Assembly (NCBI GenBank): GCA_035452965.1
Contig: DAOTCE010000026.1
Coordinates: forward strand, 1-64,000
Direction of reading: 5' to 3'
Length of the DNA: 64,000 nucleotides
DNA from: Candidatus Paceibacterota bacterium
GTDB taxonomy: Bacteria; Verrucomicrobiota; Verrucomicrobiia; Limisphaerales; UBA8199
Shown piece by piece: positions 35,602 to 47,268 of the stretch. The first letter of the stretch is position 1. The number at the start of each line of letters is the position of its first letter. A model generated the notes under the pieces. That model saw nothing but the letters and a program-made list of their open reading frames with translations, ran no database searches and was not told the origin of the DNA. Position numbers and translations under genes: made by a program.

Positions 35602-35865
35602 ATGAGAACGAATGGGAAGCCGCCTGACGCAACGGAACTCGAAGCCGAGCTGGCAAGACTAAACGCCTTGGTTCGGGAACGGCGCAAGCAGCTCGACCGC
35701 CTGGAGAAGTGTCCGAACAAGGACTGCCCGTGTCGTTTCGTGTGGCGGGAGCACGTGGAGAAGAATCTGGCCGGCCAAATAGGAAAGATCCGGCGAGAGG
35801 TCCGCAAAGCCCCCGCCCAGCCCGCCAAATCCAAGCGCCGGCTCCAACGGCGTGCGGCCAGGTAA
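35602..35865 (+). CDS. Small coiled-coil protein with a CPNKDCPCR motif
   Basis: An 87-residue basic protein: an N-terminal coiled-coil-like helix (ATELEAELARLNALVRERRKQL), the cysteine motif CPNKDCPCRFVW, then a lysine/arginine-rich tail. The cysteines suggest a metal site or a disulfide. Short proteins of this layout appear in Verrucomicrobiota genomes with no known function. The opposite strand also has a long open frame, which I take as a shadow. Confidence 0.65.
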   Translation: MRTNGKPPDATELEAELARLNALVRERRKQLDRLEKCPNKDCPCRFVWREHVEKNLAGQIGKIRREVRKAPAQPAKSKRRLQRRAAR

Positions 35866-35928
35866 GAGATTCCTGCTCTTACCGCCGACCTTGGCGCAGA
35901 CGGTCCTTCTGAGCCGCGCTGGGGGCGG

Positions 35929-36444
35929 CTATTTCCCAATCGTCGAGGCGATGTAAATCAGCAGGGCCAGGATCACCAACCCAAGCACCACTCCAACGAG
36001 AATGAAGATCTGGTTGACCTTGTTGTCCTTCTTGGAGAAGCCCGCGCTCTTAGTGTCGAAACCGGGGCCGGTGTGCGCGTAATCAAGCTCGCTGGCTTTC
36101 ACGCCGCCGGCGATTACGGTGGTGCGGTCGAATTGCTTCCTCGGGGGTGCGCCGGCCGCGTCGGCCTCAAGGCGCATCTGGACCTGGCCCAGTCGGAGGA
36201 TTTGGCCTGGTTTGAGGACACTCTGGGTCACCTTCTCCGCGCCGATGAAGGTGCCGTTGGTGGAGTTCAGGTCGCGTACCATCACGTCGCTGCCGCGCAG
36301 CAGCACTTCGCAGTGGTGGCTGGAGACGGACGGTTCGGCAATCTGGAAGTTGTTGTCCTCCACCCGGCCGATGGTGGTCTTTTCGGCACTCAATTCATGC
36401 GAGCGCCCCGTCATTCCCGCGCTGAGGAGAACAAGCTTTAGCAT
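35929..36444 (-). CDS. FHA-domain protein with a C-terminal membrane anchor
   Basis: Forkhead-associated domain at residues 1-95: TTIGRVEDNNFQIAEPSVSS, HHCEVLL and LNSTNGTFIG are the phosphothreonine-binding loops (conserved GR, SxxH and NG). A flexible linker leads to a single transmembrane segment (FILVGVVLGLVILALLIYIA), giving a tail-anchored protein with the FHA domain in the cytoplasm. It would recruit a threonine-phosphorylated partner; no Ser/Thr kinase gene is in the window. A terminator at 35.4 kb serves it. Confidence 0.88.
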   Translation of the reverse strand: MLKLVLLSAGMTGRSHELSAEKTTIGRVEDNNFQIAEPSVSSHHCEVLLRGSDVMVRDLNSTNGTFIGAEKVTQSVLKPGQILRLGQVQMRLEADAAGAPPRKQFDRTTVIAGGVKASELDYAHTGPGFDTKSAGFSKKDNKVNQIFILVGVVLGLVILALLIYIASTIGK

Positions 36445-36504
36445 AAATCACGTATCCACCGCCATTATGGCTGGAGACCGCTCTGCGACAAGTGGCAGTC
36501 AAAA

Positions 36505-36581
36505 TGGTCGGGGCGGTGAGATTTGAACTCACGACCTTCTGAACCCCATTCAGACGCGCTACCAAGCTACGCTACGCCCCG
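36505..36581 (-). tRNA. tRNA-Pro (GGG)
   Basis: Read on the minus strand from 36581: a 7-bp acceptor stem CGGGGCG/CGCCCCG, a D arm with GCTTGGTAGC, an anticodon stem TCTGA/TCAGA with loop ATGGGGT (anticodon GGG), and a T arm with GTTCAAAT. The discriminator A is followed by an encoded CCA (36505-36507). All arms pair and the length is standard. It reads proline codons CCC and CCU. Confidence 0.96.
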
Positions 36582-36626
36582 AACCATTTCGCTGGCCGCA
36601 AACAGCCAACTGAAGCTAATGGTAAT

Positions 36627-36643
36627 CGGTCGGATGCCGACCG
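36627..36643. other. Short hairpin between lpdA and tRNA-Pro
   Basis: CGGTCGG (36627-36633) and CCGACCG (36637-36643) form a 7-bp stem with a 3-base loop, about 40 bases after the lpdA stop. No U-tract follows, so terminator function for the pdh operon is only possible. Confidence 0.35.
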
Positions 36644-36680
36644 CAAGAACTAAAGATTTGGCGCCGACTGAGCCCGGCGG

Positions 36681-38096
36681 TTACGACTTTTTCCGTGCCA
36701 TTGTGTGGGTGGCGTGGCCGTAGAAGGCCTCTGCCGCCTCCATGAGCGTCTCCGACAACGTGGGGTGCGGGTGGACGGCAAGGGCCAGGTCTCTCGCCGT
36801 TGCCCCCATTTCGACGGCCAGCACACCCTCAGCAATCAATTCCCCAGCCCCCTGCCCTACGATTCCGACACCCAGAATTCGCTCGGTGTCCGGCTCAATG
36901 ATCAGCTTGGTCAGCCCTTCAGGACGGTCGAAGGTCAACGCCCGCCCGGAAGCCGCCCACGGGAACTTGCTCACTTGCACGGGAATGCCCTTGGCCTTCG
37001 CTTCCGCCTCAGTCAACCCGCACCACGCCACTTCGGGGTCGGTAAACACGACCGCCGGGACGATGATATCCACAAACGCACTCTCCTCACCCGCGATGAC
37101 TTCGACGGCAATGCGTCCTTCCTTGGTGGCTTTGTGAGCCAGCAGCACACCGCCTACGATGTCGCCGATCGCGTATATGGCCGGGTCGGTCGTTTGCTGC
37201 TTCTCGTTGACGTGGATGAAGCCCCTCTCGTCAAAGGAGACTTTGGTGTTCTCCAGGCCGAGGTCCTCGGCGTTCGGAGCGCGGCCAACAGCGACCAGCA
37301 CTCGGTCGTAGAGTTCCTCCCGCTTCTCGCCCGCGGTCTCGGACACAACTTTGATTTGCTTGCCGCTGGTGGACATCTTGCCGACTCTGCTGCTCAGCCG
37401 GACTTCTTTGAAGGCCTTCTTTGCGTAAGCCACGATAGGCCGAGCCAGGTCGGGGTCGGCCCCCGCCAGAATGCTGTCCAGCGCCTCGATCAGCACGACC
37501 TTGCTGCCGAAGGTGGCATACACCGTTCCCAACTCCATGCCGATGTAGCCGCCGCCGATCACCAGCAGGTTCTCGGGGATGTCCTCAACCTCCAACGCCT
37601 CGGTTGAAGTCATCACCCGCGGGTTGCCCAAATCGAAATCGCGGGGCATCGCCGCCTTGGAGCCGATGGCGATGATGGCGTGGTCGTACTGGATAAACTG
37701 CTGGCCTTGCTCGGTCTCGACACGGAGGGTGTGCGAATCCTCAAAGTAGCCCCGCCCATGCATGATCTGCACCCCGCGCAGCTTTGCCAGTTGCGCCACG
37801 CCGCCCGCCAATCGAGTCAAGATGGACTCCTTCCAAGCTCGCAGCCTGGCCACGTCAATGGCTGGCGCGATGAAAACAATGCCGCGCTGCTCGGACTCCC
37901 GCGCGGCGGTGATCGTGTGGGCAGCGTGGAGCAAGGCCTTGGACGGGATGCAGCCCTGGTTTAAACAGACACCGCCCAGGCGTTTCTCGCGCTCGACCAG
38001 GATGACTCGCTTGCCCAGGTCCGCCGCGTAGAAGGCCGCGGCGTAGCCGCCCGGCCCGGCACCCACAACGACAATTTCAGTTTTGATCGGGTCCAT
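36681..38096 (-). CDS. lpdA: Dihydrolipoamide dehydrogenase (E3)
   Basis: FAD flavoprotein that reoxidises dihydrolipoamide of the pyruvate dehydrogenase complex. The FAD motif is VVGAGPGGYAAAFYAADLG; the redox disulfide is GGVCLNQGCIPSK (Cys 44 and 49); the NAD motif is VIGGGYIGMELG; the second FAD contact is AIGDIVGG; the HPHPTLSE motif at the C-terminus supplies the active-site His-Glu of the dimer partner. The length is normal. It is the last gene of the aceE-SDR-uxuA-aceF-lpdA run and could also serve other 2-oxoacid dehydrogenases. Confidence 0.96.
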   Translation of the reverse strand: MDPIKTEIVVVGAGPGGYAAAFYAADLGKRVILVEREKRLGGVCLNQGCIPSKALLHAAHTITAARESEQRGIVFIAPAIDVARLRAWKESILTRLAGGVAQLAKLRGVQIMHGRGYFEDSHTLRVETEQGQQFIQYDHAIIAIGSKAAMPRDFDLGNPRVMTSTEALEVEDIPENLLVIGGGYIGMELGTVYATFGSKVVLIEALDSILAGADPDLARPIVAYAKKAFKEVRLSSRVGKMSTSGKQIKVVSETAGEKREELYDRVLVAVGRAPNAEDLGLENTKVSFDERGFIHVNEKQQTTDPAIYAIGDIVGGVLLAHKATKEGRIAVEVIAGEESAFVDIIVPAVVFTDPEVAWCGLTEAEAKAKGIPVQVSKFPWAASGRALTFDRPEGLTKLIIEPDTERILGVGIVGQGAGELIAEGVLAVEMGATARDLALAVHPHPTLSETLMEAAEAFYGHATHTMARKKS

Positions 38097-38222
38097 AAAA
38101 AGCGCTCAGCGGAATACAGAGTTGCTAAGTGACGGAGTTCCGGAGTGAAGTGGAGCGCCGCGAGCAGCCAACACCCGGCTGACCATCATCCCCCCGCTCA
38201 ATCATTCCACCACTCCGCCCGG

Positions 38223-39518
38223 TCATATCTTCACATCCTCTTCCCGGAAGTTCTCGAAAGCCTGCACAAGGTCCACTGTGAAGCGAGCGGCGGCGCCGCC
38301 GTCGATCACGCGGTGGTCATAGGAAAGCCCGATCGGCAACATCAACCTCGGCTCAATCCGGTCCTCCCGCACCACGGCCTTCATCGCGCCGCGGCCCAGG
38401 CCGAGTATCGCCACCTCGGGCTTGTTAACGATGGGTGTGAAGTGCGCCCCGCCAATTCCGCCCTGATTGGAGATGGTAAATGTGCCGCCTTTCAGCTCCT
38501 CCGCCGACAGTTTGCGCGCACGCGCCTTGCCGGCCAATTCCTCCAACTCCAGCGAAAGCGCCAGCAGGCCCTTCTTGTCCGCGTCGCGAATCACCGGAAC
38601 GATCAAACCTGCCTCCGTATCCACCGCCAGGCCAAGGTGGTAGTAGTTCTTGATGACGATCTCCTGTGCAACCTCGTCGAGGCTGGCATTGAAGATCGGA
38701 TGCTTCTTCAGCGTATCCACGACCACCTTCAACGCAAATGAGGTCAGGGTAAGCCGGGCGCCCTTCTGCTCATAGGCAGCAGCATATTTCTTGCGCAAGG
38801 CCATCAGGGCGGTGATATCGGCCTCGTCGAACTGCGTAACGCGAGGGGTGGTGTCCCAGCTTTCCGCCATCCGGCGGGCGATCACGGCGCGCAGGGGAGA
38901 AAGCGGTTGTCTGGAAATCGGGCCCCATTGGGAGAAGTCAATCTGCTGGGCGGGCGGCTTCGAGGGCGCCGCAGCGCTTGTGCCGCGGGGGGCCACCGCG
39001 AGCCGCTGAAGTCGTTGGATATAGGCACGCACGTCCTCCAGCAGGATTCGCCCGCCGCGGGCGCTGCCCCGGACACGGGAGAGGTCAATGCCCAAATCGC
39101 GCGCCAGCTTCCGGAGGGATGGAGCGGCGGCAGGCGTCCCTCCCGGTTTCGCCTCGGCGCTAAGTTCCGGGAACTCCTCCTCCGCAGCGGTTGGCACCTG
39201 CTCCGGGGACGGCGTCTGGATTAGGCGCTCGCGACTCTTCCGGGGGGCCGACTCTGCCACTGCGACCGGCCCTGCACTGGCTTGGCCGCTTTCGCGGAGT
39301 GACAGAATTCGCTGCCCTACCCTTATCTTCTCACCCGCCTTCACAAACACCTCCGCGACCGTCCCCGCAGCGGTGGATGGAATGGTGGCGACGGCTTTTT
39401 CGTTCTCCAGTTCCAGGATAGGCTGATCCTTGGCCAGCGTGTCGCCCTCTTTAACGAACAAGCTCACCACGGTGCCTGAATCGGCACCTTCACCCAGAGG
39501 CGGAAGTTTCAAGTCCAT
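38223..39518 (-). CDS. aceF: Dihydrolipoamide acetyltransferase (E2) of pyruvate dehydrogenase
   Basis: E2 core of the pyruvate dehydrogenase complex. One N-terminal lipoyl domain carries the lipoylated lysine (ELENEKAVATI, Lys 41). A linker rich in Ala/Pro leads to the E3/E1-binding domain (SLRKLARDLGIDLSRVRGS) and the acetyltransferase domain with the catalytic SYDHRVIDGG near the end. Start ATG 39518 begins the lipoyl domain (MDLKLPPLGEG); the frame extends eight codons further. E. coli E2 has three lipoyl domains, this one has a single domain. The lipoate ligase gene divergent from the operon head would supply its cofactor. Confidence 0.95.
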   Translation of the reverse strand: MDLKLPPLGEGADSGTVVSLFVKEGDTLAKDQPILELENEKAVATIPSTAAGTVAEVFVKAGEKIRVGQRILSLRESGQASAGPVAVAESAPRKSRERLIQTPSPEQVPTAAEEEFPELSAEAKPGGTPAAAPSLRKLARDLGIDLSRVRGSARGGRILLEDVRAYIQRLQRLAVAPRGTSAAAPSKPPAQQIDFSQWGPISRQPLSPLRAVIARRMAESWDTTPRVTQFDEADITALMALRKKYAAAYEQKGARLTLTSFALKVVVDTLKKHPIFNASLDEVAQEIVIKNYYHLGLAVDTEAGLIVPVIRDADKKGLLALSLELEELAGKARARKLSAEELKGGTFTISNQGGIGGAHFTPIVNKPEVAILGLGRGAMKAVVREDRIEPRLMLPIGLSYDHRVIDGGAAARFTVDLVQAFENFREEDVKI

Positions 39519-39567
39519 ACGTCGGTGCGCAGCAATGTGCACAAAAAGAACATAACCGCCAGCAAAA

Positions 39568-40635
39568 TCAAGCGTCGCAGGCTTGCATCCCCGCCCGCAG
39601 GTAGCCGAGGGCGTAGGCCATGCCGGCGTGCCACGGAGCGGAACAGGTCACCTGTGGCGCGTGGTCGGGAATGATCACTCCTTGAAAGTCATTCTGCTTG
39701 AGAATGCGCAGGACGCGAAGAACATCCACATCGCCGTCGTCAATGAACGTCTCCTTATAGAACGGCACCTTTCCGCGGACGTTGCGCAGGTGGACATAGG
39801 CCAGCTTGCCTTGTCGGCTGTAGGTGTCCACAGCCTCGCAGACATCGCCCTCCGTCATCTCGGCCAGCGTGCCGACGCAGAACTCCAACGCGTTGCGCGG
39901 GCTCGGCTTGAGGTCGAGTAGCTTCTGGTAGAGGCGTGGTTGATAGACCAGGCGCGGTTGGCCGCGGACGGTCGGCAAGGGTGGGTCGTCCGGATGCGCC
40001 GCCAGGGTGACGCCTGCTTCCTCCGCCACGGGAATCACTTCCTGCAGAAAGCCTTGCACGCGCTCCCAAAGCTGGTCGTTCGTCGCGGAAGGCACAGCCC
40101 CGGCGGATGCGCTGCGGTCATAGACCATATTCCACACCATCCCCTTTGGCAGCGGCTCGTCGAACGCGCCGTTCATGCCCACCGCTTCCGCGCCGCCCCG
40201 CGCGAAGGGCCCCTTCACTCGGCCAGCCACCCCCGCAATGGAAAAGTTGTAACCCAGGATCGGAATGCCAGCCTCGCCAAGGTTGCGGATGGTGGACTTG
40301 ACGTTTTCCAGATGCTGCGCCTTCTGAGGTCCATCGAGCAAGATGTCGTGCCAATGGGCGGGGTCGAGGTTCTCGATGGCCTCCAGCTCCAATCCTGCAG
40401 CGTTGATCTGCCGCTTGAGGGCCGTCAGTTCTTCGCACGTCCATAAGCCATGCGGGTCCCCAGCCAAGCCCCAGCCGGTATCATCCCCAACCGGCTGGTC
40501 GCCTGGTTGGTTGCTGCGGGAAGAACGGAAGTAATCCACCAAGTGCGCCACAATGTGAGTGCAGCCGCATTGCCGGGCAAACCGGTAGTGTTCCTCGTTC
40601 AACTGGTGGCGGTAGAGCCCGAGACCGAGTTTCAT
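39568..40635 (-). CDS. uxuA: Mannonate dehydratase
   Basis: Converts D-mannonate to 2-keto-3-deoxy-D-gluconate in hexuronate breakdown. UxuA motifs: NLDPAHWHDILLDGP, ILGYNFSIAGVAGR, VTLAAHPDDPPLPTVRGQPR, NALEFCVGTLAEM, KLAYVHLRNVRG and DGDVDVLRVLR; His and Asp residues in these motifs bind the metal. The start at 40635 (MKLGLGLYRHQL) matches the family; an upstream GTG/ATG-type extension is not needed. It sits between the SDR gene and aceF, inside the pyruvate dehydrogenase operon. No isomerase (UxaC), kinase or aldolase of the pathway is in the window. Confidence 0.95.
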   Translation of the reverse strand: MKLGLGLYRHQLNEEHYRFARQCGCTHIVAHLVDYFRSSRSNQPGDQPVGDDTGWGLAGDPHGLWTCEELTALKRQINAAGLELEAIENLDPAHWHDILLDGPQKAQHLENVKSTIRNLGEAGIPILGYNFSIAGVAGRVKGPFARGGAEAVGMNGAFDEPLPKGMVWNMVYDRSASAGAVPSATNDQLWERVQGFLQEVIPVAEEAGVTLAAHPDDPPLPTVRGQPRLVYQPRLYQKLLDLKPSPRNALEFCVGTLAEMTEGDVCEAVDTYSRQGKLAYVHLRNVRGKVPFYKETFIDDGDVDVLRVLRILKQNDFQGVIIPDHAPQVTCSAPWHAGMAYALGYLRAGMQACDA

Positions 40636-40717
40636 ACTTGGCAGTGATTCACACGGAGCGCGAGCTGGGACGGGCCTGCGCCTCGGCACCGGTCTGGGTG
40701 GTTACCACAGGCATAGT

Positions 40718-41527
40718 CTAGAAACCGATACTCACTCCACCATCCACCGGCAGGACGATCCCCGTCACGAACTTCGCAGCGGGCGAGCAGAGATAAACCG
40801 CCGCCGCGCCAATATCCTCCGGCTCCCCGAACCGGCCCAAGGGGGTGCGAGCCAGGATTCGCCGCTTGCGCGCCGGGTCGCCAGCCATCGCCTGACGCGA
40901 CATATCCGTCTCAATCCAGCCCGGCGCAATGGCGTTGACGCGCACACCCGATGGCGACACCTCGGTCGCCAACGCGCGGACCATGCCCGGAAAGGCGCTC
41001 TTGGCTGCACTGTAGGCAAAGACGCGCGGGACGCCAAAGAGCGCCGCCATCGAGGCAACGAGGATAATCGAGCCATGCCTGCGCCGAAGCATCGCGGGCA
41101 GCACTGCTCGCGTGAGAGCATGAGTCCCGAGAACGTGCGTCTTGAATACACCCATGAACTCGTCTTCGCTGGTCTCCAGAGCACGTTTCTTAAGGTGAAT
41201 GCCGGCGTTGTTAACCAGAATCGTAATCGGGCCAAACAATGCTTCAGCCCGGGCAACAACCTTGGGAACGTCTTTAACCTTAAGCACGTCGCATGTGACA
41301 TAGCCAGCCTGCGGTCCGATGGCAGCCGCTCCCGACTTCAGCACGGCCGCCCGGCGCCCGGCGAGGATCACCCTGGCCCCGGCCAGGGCCATGCTCCGCG
41401 CAATCGCCAAGCCCAGCCCCGTGCCACCGCCGGTGATCAAGGCCGTCTCACCATCCAGCCGGAATGGGTTGTCAGTGTCCGCCGCAGCTGCCGCTGCTCT
41501 GCGCGGCTTAATTGTTCTCCTTCTCAT
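40718..41527 (-). CDS. SDR oxidoreductase, probable D-mannonate oxidoreductase
   Basis: Classical short-chain dehydrogenase. The NAD(P) motif is ALITGGGTGLGLAIARSMA, with the strand ILVNNAGI, the catalytic Ser in SIILVASMAALFG and Tyr-Lys in FAYSAAKSAF; the family end TGIVLPVDGGVSIGF is present. Located directly before uxuA, it is likely to interconvert D-fructuronate and D-mannonate; in B. subtilis the mannonate oxidoreductase next to UxuA is also an SDR. That role is inferred from context; gluconate or sorbose-type activities are possible. The start is uncertain: ATG 41602 is in frame 25 bases after the aceE stop, but ATG 41527 fits family length better. Confidence 0.87.
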   Translation of the reverse strand: MRRRTIKPRRAAAAAADTDNPFRLDGETALITGGGTGLGLAIARSMALAGARVILAGRRAAVLKSGAAAIGPQAGYVTCDVLKVKDVPKVVARAEALFGPITILVNNAGIHLKKRALETSEDEFMGVFKTHVLGTHALTRAVLPAMLRRRHGSIILVASMAALFGVPRVFAYSAAKSAFPGMVRALATEVSPSGVRVNAIAPGWIETDMSRQAMAGDPARKRRILARTPLGRFGEPEDIGAAAVYLCSPAAKFVTGIVLPVDGGVSIGF

Positions 41528-41627
41528 TTCGCAAAACTGCGAGTTAGCTGGCCCCACTCTGCCTGTCGCATGGTTTGACACCACGCCCATGATCCGCTGC
41601 ATGCATATCGCTTGTCGCCATGACCCA

Positions 41628-44348
<2,721 letters not shown>

Positions 44349-44461
44349 TTTGTCATTCCTGAGATTCTTACTTAAACTCTCACTGGTTGCGCGTCAAACG
44401 ACTCAAGGCGGGTTGTATTACAGCGCAAGGCCCGCGTATTGTCAGCCAAATACTATAGCAC
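44349..44461. promoter_or_regulatory. Divergent control region of aceE operon and lipoate ligase
   Basis: A 113-bp gap between divergent aceE and lplA. It must hold the start signals of both; I see an A/T-rich patch (AAATACTATAGCA, 44448-44460) just before lplA, but no confident promoter or operator. Confidence 0.4.
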
Positions 44462-45181
44462 ATGAAACTCTGCGACCTCACGCTGGCGACCCCCGAGGAG
44501 AACCTCGCTTGCGACGAAGTCCTGCTCAACCTCTGCGAGGCCGGTGAGAGCGATGAACTCCTCCGGCTTTGGGCGCTCCCGGAGTATTTCGTCGTGCTTG
44601 GCTACGCCAATAAGGCCGCGACCGAAGTGAACCTCCCCTACTGCCACAAGCACACCATCCCCGTCCTGCGGCGCTGTTCGGGAGGCGGAGCCGTCCTGCA
44701 AGGCCCGGGTGTCCTGAATTATTCCTTGGTCCTGCGCATGGACCACTGCGGTCCCTTCCACAGCATTCACGCCACGAATCGCCTCATTCTCGAACGCCAC
44801 CGCGACACGTTGGCCCCGCTGCTCATGGCTCCTGTCGAGTGGCGCGGTCAAACCGACCTGGCGATCGGCGGGCTCAAGTTTTCCGGCAACTCCCAGCGCC
44901 GCCATCGCCGCTTCCTGTTGTTCCACGGCTCGTTCCTGCTCCACCTTGATCTGAGCCTGGTGGAAAAGACCCTCCCACAACCTTCCCGCCAGCCGGATTA
45001 CCGCCTCAACCGATCGCATTCCGACTTCCTGATCAACCTGAACGTTCCGCCACACGCCTTGAAGACTGCCCTCGCCAAGGCCTGGAAGGCCACCATCCCG
45101 CTTGCACCGATTCCCCTCGATTTGATCACTCGCCTCGTCGGAGAAAAGTACGCACTCGACGAGTGGAATCTGAAATTCTAA
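44462..45181 (+). CDS. lplA: Lipoate-protein ligase A family protein
   Basis: Transfers lipoate (or its AMP form) to lipoyl domains. The lipoate-binding loop RRCSGGGAVLQGPGVLNYS, the lysine loop IGGLKFSGNSQ and the following HGSFLLHLDLS strand identify the family. At 239 residues it lacks the C-terminal accessory domain of E. coli LplA, as do many LplA-like ligases, so it might need a partner or use octanoate from LipB. Being divergent from the aceE operon it probably lipoylates AceF. The family also includes octanoyltransferases, so the exact reaction is inferred. Confidence 0.88.
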   Translation: MKLCDLTLATPEENLACDEVLLNLCEAGESDELLRLWALPEYFVVLGYANKAATEVNLPYCHKHTIPVLRRCSGGGAVLQGPGVLNYSLVLRMDHCGPFHSIHATNRLILERHRDTLAPLLMAPVEWRGQTDLAIGGLKFSGNSQRRHRRFLLFHGSFLLHLDLSLVEKTLPQPSRQPDYRLNRSHSDFLINLNVPPHALKTALAKAWKATIPLAPIPLDLITRLVGEKYALDEWNLKF

Positions 45182-45801
45182 CCCTCATCCGAGAGGTTGT
45201 TCCAAGGGTGGGGGCAGTTCGAGCGACCGGAGCTTGCCAGTCAACGCTGGTAACCAATGGACTTCGAATAGCACACACCTCATAACTGCCCCAGTTACTT
45301 CCGGGACATGCCAACGGTGGTTCTCACCCGCACCACCCGGATAGCCGAGGCTCAGGGATTAGGTGGTCATCATTGCTCCCCAGCCAGAACCAGATGACTC
45401 CCCTCCCGACCTCCAAATCCTGCGCACTGTCCATATTTTGGACAGTGATGCTGCCGCTTGCCTCTTCCAGTCCCCGCTGGTTCCGGCTCCCCTGGCTGGC
45501 TGATACGGTGCCGATGCGGTGGCGCTACGGTGTGGTTCCCATGGGGGTCGGCCCCCATGGGAACCACACCGTGACCTAACCGCACTGACACGCCATCCAC
45601 AAGCCAAAGCAGTCAAGAAACCATGGTAACGGCGCCGTCGCCCATCTGGCGGGTGTGCTGGAGGCAAGAATTGGAGTGCGAGACGGCGGATCGCCAGCGG
45701 GGTTCCCCGGAAATCCACAGAGGACCCTATTTGTGGCACGGGATGGCTGTGAATTCCTTTGACGTCCAAGACACAGGTGACGATCTTACCTGCTCCTGAG
45801 C
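45182..45801. other. Intergenic region with palindromic repeat B copy 2
   Basis: A 620-bp gap with no credible gene. It carries the hairpin at 45527-45572 and a short inverted repeat CACTGTCC/GGACAGTG at 45425-45447. Patches such as AACTGCCCCAGTTACT (near 45285) and CTGGTTCCGGCT (near 45478) resemble the 27-kb gap. Confidence 0.6.
45527..45572. repeat. Palindromic repeat family B, copy 2
   Basis: Perfect 21-bp arms (45527-45547 and 45552-45572) around a 4-base TCGG loop. The core, GGTGTGGTTCCCATGGGG, is identical to copy 1 at 27281. The outer end differs (ACGG here, CCGG there), with both arms changed together. Confidence 0.95.
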
Positions 45802-47235
45802 ATGAATTACATCACACGAAAGCTACTGCTTTATTTCCTGCCAGCTTTGTGCCTCCTCGTTGGTTGCAGCCACGTCAACCAGACAGCATCTCCTGCCCCG
45901 CCGCTGCATGTCGGCGCAGCGGAGGTGGACATCACTCCGCCCGTCGGCTATCGCATGGCGGGCTATTTCAACGAGCGCATCTCGACCGGCATTCACGATC
46001 CGCTCCACGCCAAGGCAATTGTGCTCCAGCAAGGCCGTCAGCAGGTTGCGCTGGTCGCCTGCGACCTGATCGGCGTGCCGCTGAGTGTTTCAACCGCCGC
46101 GCGCGCCCAGGCCAGCCAGCGGTCTGGCATACCGGCCGCCAATATCGTCATCTGCGCGACGCACACCCACACCGGGCCGCTGTACGAAGGACCGCTGCGC
46201 GAATACTTCCACGAAGCCGCCCTCAAGAAGAACCAGACCGACCCGCAGGAAAAAGTGGATTATGCCGCTTTCCTAACCGATCGGCTGGTGAACGTTATCG
46301 CCGCGGCCCAGGCGACTCTTCGCCCGGCGCAACTGCAGGCCGGCATTGCGAAGCAGGAGGGGCTTTCATTCAATCGCCGTTTCTGGATGAAGAACGGCAC
46401 CGTGGTCTTCAACCCCGGCCAACTCAATCCCGATATCGTGCGCCCCGCGGGACCTATTGACCCGGATGTTGGCATCCTGCTCGCGCGCGGCCTCGACGCG
46501 GCACAACCTTTCGCGGGTCTGACCGTCTTCGCCGTGCACTCCGACACTGTGGGCGGCACGGAATACAGCGCGGACTACTCGTATTTCCTCCAACAGACGC
46601 TCCGCGGCGCGTTCGGCCAGCAATTCACCTCGACCTTGGGCCTGGGTACATGCGGCGACCTCAACCACATCAATGTCAACGAAGCGCCCGCCTCCCGGCA
46701 GAAGTTCCAGATTGCCGAGCGCATCGGTGACACACTCGGGCGGGTGGTCGTTGAGCAATCGAAGCAACTACCGACCCTCTCGAAGCCCGCCCTGGCCGCT
46801 CGAAGCGCCGTCGTGCGGGTGCCCTTCCAGCAGGCCACACCGGAAGAGATCGCCGAGGCCCGTGCGGTCATGGAGAAATTCTATGACAGGGACACCCCAT
46901 TCCTTACCAAGGTGGCTGCCGTTCGCACGCTCGATCTGGCCCGTCTGAGCCCGCGTTACCCACTGGAGGTGCAGGTGTTCCGCCTGGACGCCGAAACCGC
47001 AATTGTCTGCCTGCCGTGCGAGATTTTCGTCGAGTTGGGCCTGGCCATCAAGCAGGCCTCTCCCTTCCAGCGCACGATGGTGATCGAGATCTGCAACGAT
47101 CGCCCGAGCTACGTCCCAACGCTCAAGGCCTTCGGCGAGGGCAGCTACGAAGTCACCAACGCCCGCGTCAAGCCCGGCGCCGGCGAGATGCTGGTGGACG
47201 CGGCGGTGAAATTGTTGAAGGAAGTGAGGGAGTAG
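45802..47235 (+). CDS. Neutral/alkaline ceramidase N-terminal-domain lipoprotein
   Basis: Exported protein of the neutral/alkaline non-lysosomal ceramidase family. The signal peptide MNYITRKLLLYFLPALCLLV ends in a lipobox (LVGC, Cys 22). The domain starts with VGAAEVDITPPVGYRMAGYF; VICATHTHTGP carries the metal-binding histidines and TVFAVHSDTVGGTEYSADY follows. At 477 residues it lacks much of the C-terminal immunoglobulin-like part of true ceramidases. Many environmental homologues probably hydrolyse other amides or esters, so ceramidase activity is not assured. It is followed after 33 bases by an amino-acid permease, in the same direction. Confidence 0.87.
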   Translation: MNYITRKLLLYFLPALCLLVGCSHVNQTASPAPPLHVGAAEVDITPPVGYRMAGYFNERISTGIHDPLHAKAIVLQQGRQQVALVACDLIGVPLSVSTAARAQASQRSGIPAANIVICATHTHTGPLYEGPLREYFHEAALKKNQTDPQEKVDYAAFLTDRLVNVIAAAQATLRPAQLQAGIAKQEGLSFNRRFWMKNGTVVFNPGQLNPDIVRPAGPIDPDVGILLARGLDAAQPFAGLTVFAVHSDTVGGTEYSADYSYFLQQTLRGAFGQQFTSTLGLGTCGDLNHINVNEAPASRQKFQIAERIGDTLGRVVVEQSKQLPTLSKPALAARSAVVRVPFQQATPEEIAEARAVMEKFYDRDTPFLTKVAAVRTLDLARLSPRYPLEVQVFRLDAETAIVCLPCEIFVELGLAIKQASPFQRTMVIEICNDRPSYVPTLKAFGEGSYEVTNARVKPGAGEMLVDAAVKLLKEVRE

Positions 47236-47268
47236 ACTGCGGTCCACACTGCTCACGCCCTCGCACCA

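Noticed and set aside
35517..35939. A 140-codon antisense frame over the small CPNKDCPCR protein
   Set aside because: Arg/Ser-rich translation without motif; the plus-strand small protein has the more natural composition and a coiled-coil pattern.
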